NCBI RefSeq assembly: GCF_910596095.1
Contig: NC_056554.1
Coordinates: 7,484,001 to 7,548,000, forward strand
From: Thunnus maccoyii
Lineage: Eukaryota; Chordata; Actinopteri; Scombriformes; Scombridae
Length of the DNA: 64,000 bases
Direction: 5' to 3'
The notes beneath the pieces are model-generated. The model made no database searches and had not been told where the DNA came from. It saw only the letters and a list, made by a program, of their open reading frames with translations. This document shows, piece after piece, positions 37,631 through 49,600 of the stretch; the first letter of the stretch is position 1; each line of letters opens with the position of its first letter. The translations under genes were made by a program, and so were the position numbers.

Positions 37631-40600
37631 CTGTTGACATAAATGTAAAATATGTTACATGAAATAATACACATTATAATATAAATGGATAATCTATTAC
37701 ATTAATGAGTATTCAACACCAGTTAAAATATGTTGACCAAAAATATTGTGCCTGTATCACAATAATTAAACACTACACATAATCGTATACTATTAGTTAT
37801 TATCACCGATGAGTATAATTTGTATTATAGCACTTTTTAAAAAAACTACATTTAAGTGTCATAACATACATTAAAACAACAATTATGATTCCAACATTTA
37901 TGAAACTTACTGTTGTTGTTTTATATTTTATAAATGATGTTGAAATTTTATCCATTTAAATAATTGTATAGTAAGTATGAATTCATGGCTTTATAAACAC
38001 AAGTAGCTTAGTTTATTTTTTTGGCTGCAATTAAAAGGAGATTCACATAATGAATGGTTAACAAGAAGTACAATTATAAATATAAATATAAATATAAAGG
38101 ATAAAAACAATACAGTTGTGATTGGGAAATCAATCATAATATAAATCTGATGAGAATACAATTATCAATTGGGCACTAAAAACAAAAGCTCAGGCCCATG
38201 TAATGAATGTAACAAATGCATATACTTACGAGGCCCTTCTGTTGTAGTCAAAGTCATTTTTGGCAAGACAGTGGTTGTTTACATGGAAAGAAAATTAGAT
38301 ATAGAGGAATTAATATTTTGTTACAATAATGTCAAATATATTATATTAAATAAATGTGATGTATACATTTTTCTAGAATTTCATTTAAATGTAAGCTAAA
38401 TTACATATGTTTTTTACTTAACACAAAAAGAGAGGAAAAAATAATGACGAGAAAAGGTGAGGTGATGTTCAGTGTGTCATTTAAATTGTCCTTGAACGGT
38501 GCAAAGATAAAACAAAACAAAACAAAACAAGAAACATGGAAGGGAAAAATGCAACGTGAAACTGAAGGGCAGTTCTTAAGTGTATGAATGAGGATTCTTA
38601 AATCTAACAAACAAACAGCTACTACTGCTGGTGGTGGTTATGTTAACTGACTGATAGCTGCCCATATTGTGATAGAATGCATCAGCTTTCACCCACAATT
38701 TGTTCAGTTTGGCTACTGCTGATGCTAACTGGGTTTCCAGATGCTTACTTGCAATCACTTGGTAGTGGCTACCACTACATTGCAACTAAGCTCATAAACC
38801 ATTAGTTACAAACTATTTTGGTGATTCAGTACTAATTTAAATATATATTTCATCATCAAGTCTCGTGTTGTGCCTGGTTAAACACACATCAGTGAAGTAA
38901 AATATCTCACCAGTGACTGCAGTAATGTTTACTCCACTGCTTCTGATGTTCTCAAACACAGAGAAGAGAGTGAATGTGTATTTAGTTCCAGCAGTGAGTG
39001 ATGAGACTGTGTAAGTTACGGCTCCATCTCCATCTGGTGCAGTGATGTTTATCTCTGTACCATTAAACTGGAGAATAAAGCTGACATTGTTGTTCACTTT
39101 ATTCCACTGCAGAGTGATGCTGGTCTCATTTTGTCCTGTTGATCTGAAGCTTCCTGCATTTGGAGGAGCTGAGACAGAAAAAGAGCAGTGAGTAATTTTA
39201 TCAAAGAAGTACTGTATGTAAAAAAGAAAAATATATAGTCCCACCCAAAGCAATGGATCATCAGCGTAACTGCTAACTACACACCTAAACACACATTCAC
39301 TTAACAGCACTCTATGTCTAAATGTCTTATCCAATTATCTGTTTCTGATTCTTTACTATTGTTTCTCTTAAGTTCTGTTCGCTATTACCTGCCCCCATAT
39401 CAACGTGAAATGTATCACTCCAGCTTTCTCTCACAACTTTTCAATTCAAGCCATTGCTGCTGCCTGCTTGCTGCTGTAATCTGCAAGTTCTGTTGCCAAC
39501 AGATTTCACTGCTGCTGACTGGAATAAACTGGCTAGTCATAACCATCACATTACAACTCACACTGTAATTCAAAAACCAGTAGTTTGCCATTGTCGTTCA
39601 TACAGTATATGACTATATATTACATTGGCCACTTTGTTGTCGTATGTACACTACTAGGACAGAACAACAGTGTAATGCCTAGCTCAATACACATTGATGA
39701 AGTGAAATATCTCACCAGTGACTGCAGTAATGATTACTCCACTGCTTCTGATGTTCTCAAACACAGAGAAGAGAGTGAATGTGTATTTAGTTCCAGCAGT
39801 GAGAGATGAGACTGTGTGAGTTACTGCTCCATCTCCATCTGGTTCACTGATGTTTATCTCTGTACCATTAAACTGAAGAATAAAGCTGACATTGTTGTTC
39901 ACTTTATTCCACTGCAGAGTGATGCTGGTCTCATCTTGTCCTGTTGATCTGAAACTTCCTGCATTTAGAGGAGCTGAGACAGAAAAAAAACAGTGAATGC
40001 ATTTATCAAAAGAAGAAATATCTGTAAAATGGACCTTTTTTCCTTGACGCTTCTACAGTGGGTCCATTTTGCTTCCCTACATGAATGAAATCTAACACTG
40101 ACTATGAGTAAGACATTTAATGAGAAATTATTATGACCAGCAAATACATGTTAGTTTTACACTGGTGTACTCAAAAGTAGATGATGGTTTGCTAAGTTGC
40201 TGCAATGTATAATCATTAAATAAAATATCTTACCAGTGACTGCAGTGATGTTTACTCCACTGCTTCTGATGTTCTCAAACACAGAGAAGAGAGTGAATGT
40301 GTATTTAGTTCCAGCAGTGAGAGATGAGACTGTGTGAGTTACTGCTCCATCTCCATCTGGTGCAGTGATGTTTATCTCTGTATCATTAAACTGTAGAATA
40401 AAGCTGACATTGTTGTTCACTTTACTCCACTGCAGAGTGATGCTGGTCTCATTTTGTCTTGTTGATCTGAAGTCTTGTAAATTTGGTAGAGCTGAGACAG
40501 AAGAAGAGAGGAAAGAAAATGTATTAACAAAGGACTGTCTGTAAAAAGTGTAAATGTTTCCTTTGACTGTTAAAGATGCTCCATTTTGCATCCCCACATG

Positions 40601-43600
40601 AATAAAAACTTATGCTGTATACAAGAAAATTGAAAAGTGAATGTATTGTTTGCATTACTAATAATGATGTTTCTTTATCCAGCTTCACATTTTATAATTT
40701 AATCCATTCAATTATATTTGACAACAGAGATGTAATCAACAATAAATTAAAAATTATAGAGTCGGAGGAGTTTTACACTGAGTGGATACATGTTAGCTTG
40801 ACACTGGTGGACTGAAAAGCAGACGGTGACTTGTTAAGGTGATACAGTGTATAGAAATAAAGTGAAATATCTCACCAGTGACTGCAGTAATGTTTACTCC
40901 ACTGCTTCTGATGTTCTCAAACACAGAGAAGAGAGTGAATGTGTATTTAGTTCCAGCAGTGAGAGATGAGACTGTGTGAGTTACTGCTCCATCTCCATCT
41001 GGTGCAGTGATGTTTATCTCTGTATCATTAAACTGGAGAATAAAGCTGACATTGTTGTTCACTTTATTCCACTGCAGATTGATGCTGGTCTCATCTTGTC
41101 CTGTTGATCTAAAGCTTCCTGCATTTGGAGGAGCTGAGACAGAAAAAAGAACAGTGAGCAATTTTACCAAGGAAGTATTGTGTGTAAAAAAGAAAAATAT
41201 ATAGTTCCACCTAAAGCAATAGATCATCAGCATAACTGCTAACTACACACCTAAACACACATTCACTTAACAGCACTGTATGTCTAAATGTCTTATCCAA
41301 TTATCTGTTTCTGATTCTTCTTTACTATTGTTTCTCTTAAGTTCTGTTCACTATTACCTGCCCCCATTTCAAGGTGAGATGTATCACTCTAGCTTTCTCT
41401 CACAACTTTTCAATTCAAGCCATTGCTGCTGCCTGCTTGCTGCTGTAATCTGCAAGTTCTGTTGCCAACAGATTTCACTGCTGCTGACTGGAATAAACTG
41501 GCTAGTCATAACCATCACATTACAACTCACACTGTAATTCAAAAACCAGTAGTTTGCCATTGCCTTTCATACAGTATATGACTATATATTACATTGGCCA
41601 CTTTGTTGTCGTATGTACACTACTAGGACAGAACAACAGTGTAATGCCTAGCTCAATACACATTGATGAAGTGAAATATCTCACCAGTGATTGCAGTAAT
41701 GTTTACTCCACTGCTTCTGATGTTCTCAAACACAGAGAAGAGAGTGAATGTGTATTTAGTTCCAGCAGTTAGAGATGAGACTGTGTGAGTTACTGCTCCA
41801 TCTCCATCTGGTTCACTGATGTTTATCTCTGTATCATTAAACTGAAGAATAAAGCTGACATTGTTGTTCACTTTATTCCACTGCAGAGTGATGCTGGTCT
41901 CATCTTGTCCTGTTGATCTGAAACTTCCTGCATTTAGAGGAGCTGAGACAGAAAAAAAACAGTGAATGCATTTATCAAAAGAAGAAATATCTGTAAAATG
42001 GACCTTTTTTCCTTGACGCTTCTACAGTGGGTCCATTTTGCTTCCCTACATGAATGAAATCTAACACTGACTATGAGTAAGACATTTAATGAGAAATTAT
42101 TATGACCAGCAAATACATGTTAGTTTTACACTGGTGTACTCAAAAGTAGATGATGGTTTGCTAAGTTGCTGCAATGTATAATCATTAAATAAAATATCTT
42201 ACCAGTGACTGCAGTAATGTTTACTCCACTGCTTCTGATGTTCTCAAACACAGAGAAGAGAGTGAATGTGTATTTAGTTCCAGCAGTGAGAGATGAGACT
42301 GTGTGAGTTACTGCTCCATCTCCATCTGGTGCACTGATGTTTATCTCTGTACCATTAAACTGGAGAATAAAGCTGACATTGTTGTTCACTTTATTCCACT
42401 GCAGAGTGATGCTGGTCTCATCTTGTCCTGTTGATCTAAAGCTTCCTGCATTTAGAGGAGCTGAGACAGAAAAAAAACAGTAAATGCATTTATCAAAAGA
42501 AAAAATGTCTATAAAATGGATCTTTATTCCTTGACGCTTCTACAGTGGGTCCATTTTGCTTCCCTACATGAATGAAATCTAACACTGACTATGAGGGACT
42601 CAAACAATGAGAAAGACAGACTACTACTTCTGGGTCCAGTTTTCATGTTTTCAGTGAAACACTTCACCTTTTGCTTAACAAGAGATGGGAACAACAATTA
42701 AAAAGAATACTCAACTGAAAATAGTTTAAATGGGATTATTTTCATTTGTGCAAAAGGACATAATGTGTATGCTTTGAAGTAAGACATTTAATGAGAAATT
42801 ATTATGACCAGCAAATACATGTTAGTTTTACACTGGTGTACTCAAAAGTAGATGATGGTTTGCTAAGTTGCTGCAATGTATAATCATTAAATAAAATATC
42901 TTACCAGTGACTGCAGTGATGTTTACTCCACTGCTTCTGATGTTCTCAAACACAGAGAAGAGAGTGAATGTGTATTTAGTTCCAGCAGTGAGAGATGAGA
43001 CTGTGTGAGTTACTGCTCCATCTCCATCTGGTGCAGTGATGTTTATCTCTGTATCATTAAACTGTAGAATAAAGCTGACATTGTTGTTCACTTTACTCCA
43101 CTGCAGAGTGATGCTGGTCTCATTTTGTCTTGTTGATCTGAAGTCTTGTAAATTTGGTAGAGCTGAGACAGAAGAAGAGAGGAAAGAAAATGTATTAACA
43201 AAGGACTGTCTGTAAAAAGTGTAAATGTTTCCTTTGACTGTTAAAGATGCTCCATTTTGCATCCCCACATGAATAAAAACTTATGCTGTATACAAGAAAA
43301 TTGAAAAGTGAATGTATTGTTTGCATTACTAATAATGATGTTTCTTTATCCAGCTTTCACATTTTATAATTTAATCCATTCAATTATATTTGACAACAGA
43401 GATGTAATCAACAATAAATTAAAAATTATAGAGTCGGAGGAGTTTTACACTGAGTGGATACATGTTAGCTTGACACTGGTGGACTGAAAAGCAGACGGTG
43501 ACTTGTTAAGGTGATACAGTGTATAGAAATAAAGTGAAATATCTCACCAGTGACTGCAGTAATGTTTACTCCACTGCTTCTGATGTTCTCAAACACAGAG

Positions 43601-46600
43601 AAGAGAGTGAATGTGTATTTAGTTCCAGCAGTGAGAGATGAGACTGTGTGAGTTACTGCTCCATCTCCATCTGGTGCAGTGATGTTTATCTCTGTATCAT
43701 TAAACTGGAGAATAAAGCTGACATTGTTGTTCACTTTATTCCACTGCAGATTGATGCTGGTCTCATCTTGTCCTGTTGATCTAAAGCTTCCTGCATTTGG
43801 AGGAGCTGAGACAGAAAAAAGAACAGTGAGCAATTTTACCAAGGAAGTATTGTGTGTAAAAAAGAAAAATATATAGTTCCACCTAAAGCAATAGATCATC
43901 AGCATAACTGCTAACTACACACCTAAACACACATTCACTTAACAGCACTGTATGTCTAAATGTCTTATCCAATTATCTGTTTCTGATTCTTCTTTACTAT
44001 TGTTTCTCTTAAGTTCTGTTCACTATTACCTGCCCCCATTTCAAGGTGAGATGTATCACTCTAGCTTTCTCTCACAACTTTTCAATTCAAGCCATTGCTG
44101 CTGCCTGCTTGCTGCTGTAATCTGCAAGTTCTGTTGCCAACAGATTTCACTGCTGCTGACTGGAATAAACTGGCTAGTCATAACCATCACATTACAACTC
44201 ACACTGTAATTCAAAAACCAGTAGTTTGCCATTGCCTTTCATACAGTATATGACTATATATTACATTGGCCACTTTGTTGTCGTATGTACACTACTAGGA
44301 CAGAACAACAGTGTAATGCCTAGCTCAATACACATTGATGAAGTGAAATATCTCACCAGTGATTGCAGTAATGTTTACTCCACTGCTTCTGATGTTCTCA
44401 AACACAGAGAAGAGAGTGAATGTGTATTTAGTTCCAGCAGTTAGAGATGAGACTGTGTGAGTTACTGCTCCATCTCCATCTGGTTCACTGATGTTTATCT
44501 CTGTATCATTAAACTGAAGAATAAAGCTGACATTGTTGTTCACTTTATTCCACTGCAGAGTGATGCTGGTCTCATCTTGTCCTGTTGATCTGAAACTTCC
44601 TGCATTTAGAGGAGCTGAGACAGAAAAAAAACAGTGAATGCATTTATCAAAAGAAGAAATATCTGTAAAATGGACCTTTTTTCCTTGACGCTTCTACAGT
44701 GGGTCCATTTTGCTTCCCTACATGAATGAAATCTAACACTGACTATGAGTAAGACATTTAATGAGAAATTATTATGACCAGCAAATACATGTTAGTTTTA
44801 CACTGGTGTACTCAAAAGTAGATGATGGTTTGCTAAGTTGCTGCAATGTATAATCATTAAATAAAATATCTTACCAGTGACTGCAGTAATGTTTACTCCA
44901 CTGCTTCTGATGTTCTCAAACACAGAGAAGAGAGTGAATGTGTATTTAGTTCCAGCAGTGAGAGATGAGACTGTGTGAGTTACTGCTCCATCTCCATCTG
45001 GTGCACTGATGTTTATCTCTGTACCATTAAACTGGAGAATAAAGCTGACATTGTTGTTCACTTTATTCCACTGCAGAGTGATGCTGGTCTCATCTTGTCC
45101 TGTTGATCTAAAGCTTCCTGCATTTAGAGGAGCTGAGACAGAAAAAAAACAGTAAATGCATTTATCAAAAGAAAAAATGTCTATAAAATGGATCTTTATT
45201 CCTTGACGCTTCTACAGTGGGTCCATTTTGCTTCCCTACATGAATGAAATCTAACACTGACTATGAGGGACTCAAACAATGAGAAAGACAGACTACTACT
45301 TCTGGGTCCAGTTTTCATGTTTTCAGTGAAACACTTCACCTTTTGCTTAACAAGAGATGGGAACAACAATTAAAAAGAATACTCAACTGAAAATAGTTTA
45401 AATGGGATTATTTTCATTTGTGCAAAAGGACATAATGTGTATGCTTTGAAGTAAGACATTTAATGAGAAATTATTATGACCAGCAAATACATGTTAGTTT
45501 TACACTGGTGTACTCAAAAGTAGATGATGGTTTGCTAAGTTGCTGCAATGTATAATCATTAAATAAAATATCTTACCAGTGACTGCAGTGATGTTTACTC
45601 CACTGCTTCTGATGTTCTCAAACACAGAGAAGAGAGTGAATGTGTATTTAGTTCCAGCAGTGAGAGATGAGACTGTGTGAGTTAGTGCTCCATCTCCATC
45701 TGGTGCACTGATGTTTATCTCTGTATCATTAAACTGGAGAATAAAGCTGACATTGTTGTTCACTTTACTCCACTGCAGAGTGATGCTGGTCTCATTTTGT
45801 CCTGTTGATCTGAAGTCTTGTAAATTTGGTAGAGCTGAGACAGAAGAAGAGAGGAAAGAAAATGTATTAACAAAGGACTGTCTGTAAAAAGTGTAAATGT
45901 TTCCTTTGACTGTTAAAGATGCTCCATTTTGCATCCCCACATGAATAAAAACTTATGCTGTATACAAGAAAATTGAAAAGTGAATGTATTGTTTGCATTA
46001 CTAATAATGATGTTTCTTTATCCAGCTTCACATTTTATAATTTAATCCATTCAATTATATTTGACAACAGAGATGTAATCAACAATAAATTAAAAATTAT
46101 AGAGTCGGAGGAGTTTTACACTGAGTGGATACATGTTAGCTTGACACTGGTGGACTGAAAAGCAGACGGTGACTTGTTAAGGTGATACAGTGTATAGAAA
46201 TAAAGTGAAATATCTCACCAGTGACTGCAGTAATGTTTACTCCACTGCTTCTGATGTTCTCAAACACAGAGAAGAGAGTGAATGTGTATTTAGTTCCAGC
46301 AGTGAGAGATGAGACTGTGTGAGTTACTGCTCCATCTCCACCTGGTGCACTGATGTTTATCTCTGTACCATTAAACTGGAGAATAAAGCTGACATTGTTG
46401 TTCACTTTATTCCACTGCAGATTGATGCTGGTCTCATCTTGTCCTGTTGATCTAAAGCTTCCTGCATTTGGAGGAGCTGAGACAGAAAAAAGAACAGTGA
46501 GCAATTTTACCAAGGAAGTATTGTGCGTAAAAAAGAAAAATATATAGTCCCACCTAAAGCAATAGATCATCAGCGTAACTGCTAACTACACACCTAAACA

Positions 46601-49600
46601 CACATTCACTTAACAGCACTGTATGTCTAAATGTCTTATCCAATTATCTGTTTCTGATTCTTCTTTACTATTGTTCCTCTTAAGTTCTGTTCACTATTAC
46701 CTGCCCCCATTTCAAGGTGAAATGTATCACTCCAGCTTTCTCTCACAACTTTTCAATTCAAGCCATTACTGCTGCCTGCTTGCTGCTGTAATCTGCAAGT
46801 TCTGTTGCCAACAGATTTCACTGCTGCTGACTGGAATAAACTGGCTAGTCATAACCATCACATTACAACTCACACTGTAATTCAAAAACCAATAGTTTGC
46901 CATTGCCTTTCATACAGTATATGACTATATATTACATTGGCCACTATGTTGTCGTATGTACACTACTAGGACAGAACAACAGTGTAATGCCTATCTCAAT
47001 GCACATTGATGAAGTGAAATATCTCACCAGTGACTGCAGTAATGATTACTCCACTGCTTCTGACGTTCTCAAACACAGAGAAGAGAGTGAATGTGTATTT
47101 AGTTCCAGCAGTGAGAGATGAGACTGTGTGAGTTACTGCTCCATCTCCACCTGGTGCACTGATGTTTATCTCTGTACCATTAAACTGGAGAATAAAGCTG
47201 ACATTGTTGTTCACTTTATTCCACTGCAGATTGATGCTGGTCTCATCTTGTCCTGTTGATCTAAAGCTTCCTGCATTTGGAGGAGCTGAGACAGAAAAAA
47301 GAACAGTAAATGCATTTATCAAAAGAAAAAATGTCTATAAAATGGATCTTTATTCCTTGACGCTTCTACAGTGGGTCCATTTTGCTTCCCTACATGAATG
47401 AAATCTAACACTGACTATGAGGGACTCAAACAATGAGAAAGACAGACTACTACTTCTGGGTCCAGTTTTCATGTTTTCAGTGAAACACTTCACCTTTTGC
47501 TTAACAAGAGATGGAAACAACAATTAAAAAGAATACTCAACTGAAAATAGTTTAAATGGGATTATTTTCATTTGTGCAAAAGGACATAATGTGTATGCTT
47601 TGAAGTAAGACATTTAATGAGAAATTATTATGACCAGCAAATACATGTTAGTTTTACACTGGTGTACTCAAAAGTAGATGATGGTTTGCTAAGTTGCTGC
47701 AATGTATAATCATTAAATAAAATATCTTACCAGTGACTGCAGTGATGTTTACTCCACTGCTTATGATGTTCTCAAACACAGAAAAGAGAGTGAATGTGTA
47801 TTTAGTTCCAGCAGTGAGAGATGAGACTGTGTGAGTTACTGCTCCATCTCCATCTGGTGCAGTGATGTTTATCTCTGTACCATTAAACTGGAGAATAAAG
47901 CTGACATTGTTGTTCACTTTACTCCACTGCAGAGTGATGCTGGTCTCATTTTGTCCTGTTGATCTGAAGTCTTGTAAATTTGGTAGAGCTGAGACAGAAG
48001 AAGAGAGGAAAGAAAATGTATTAACAAAGGACTGTCTGTAAAAAGTGTAAATGTTTCCTTTGACTGTTAAAGATGCTCCATTTTGCATCCCTACATGAAT
48101 AAAAATGTATGCTGTATACAAGAAAATTGAAAAGTGAATGTATTGTTTGCATTACTAATAATGATGTTTCTTTATCCAGCTTTCACATTTTATAATCTAA
48201 TCCATTCAATTATATTTGACAACAGAGATGTAATCAACAATAAATTAAAAATCATAGAGTCAGAGGAGTTTTACACTGAGTGGATACATGTTAGCTTGAC
48301 ACTGGTGGACTGAAAAGCAGACGGTGACTTGTTAAGGTGATACAGTGTATAGAAATAAAGTGAAATATCTCACCAGTGACTGCAGTGATGTTTACTCCAC
48401 TGCTTCTGATGTTCTCAAACACAGAGAAGAGAGTGAATGTGTATTTAGTTCCAGCAGTGAGAGATGAGACTGTGTGAGTTACTGCTCCATCTCCATCTGG
48501 TGCAGTGATGTTTATCTCTGTACCATTAAACTGGAGAATAAAGCTGACATTGTTGTTCACTTTATTCCACTGCAGATTGATGCTGGTCTCATCTTGTCCT
48601 GTTGATCTAAAGCTTCCTGCATTTGGAGGAGCTGAGACAGAAAAAAGAACAGTGAGCAATTTTACCAAGGAAGTATTGTGCGTAAAAAAGAAAAATATAT
48701 AGTTCCACCTAAAGCAATAGATCATCAGCGTAACTGCTAACTACACACCTAAACACACATTCACTTAACAGCACTGTATGTCTAAATGTCTTATCCAATT
48801 ATCTGTTTCTGATTCTTCTTTACTATTGTTCCTCTTAAGTTCTGTTCACTATTACCTGCCCCCATTTCAAGGTGAGATGTATCACTCTAGCTTTCTCTCA
48901 CAACTTTTCAATTCAAGCCATTGCTGCTGCCTGCTTGCTGCTGTAATCTGCAAGTTCTGTTGCCAACAGATTTCACTGCTGCTGACTGGAATAAACTGGC
49001 TAGTCATAACCATCACATTACAACTCACACTGTAATTCAAAAACCAGTAGTTTGCCATTGACTTTCATACAGTATATGACTATATATTACATTGGCCACT
49101 ATGTTGTCGTATGTACACTACTAGGACAGAACAACAGTGTAATGCCTAGCTCAATACACATTGATGAAGTGAAATATCTCACCAGTGACTGCAGTAATGA
49201 TTACTCCACTGCTTCTGACGTTCTCAAACACAGAGAAGAGAGTGAATGTGTATTTAGTTCCAGCAGTGAGAGATGAGATTGTGTGAGTTACTGCTCCATC
49301 TCCACCTGGTGCAGTGATGTTTATCTCTGTACCATTAAACTGGAGAATAAAGCTGACATTGTTGTTCACTTTATTCCACTGCAGAGTGATGCTGGTCTCA
49401 TCTTGTCCTGTTGATCTAAAGCTTCCTGCATTTGGAGGAGCTGAGACAGAAAAAAGAACAGTGAGCAATTTTACCAAGGAAGTATTGTGCGTAAAAAAGA
49501 AAAACATATAGTCCCACCTAAAGCAATAGATCATCAGCGTAACTGCTAACTACACACCTAAACACACACTCACTTAACAGCACTGTATGTCTAAATGTCT

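Noticed and set aside
38576-38785. Possible extra exon between the last FNIII repeat and the tail
   Set aside because: No FNIII or CTLD signature and no phase 1-1 splice pair; direct joining of 38911 to 37630 keeps frame and homology.
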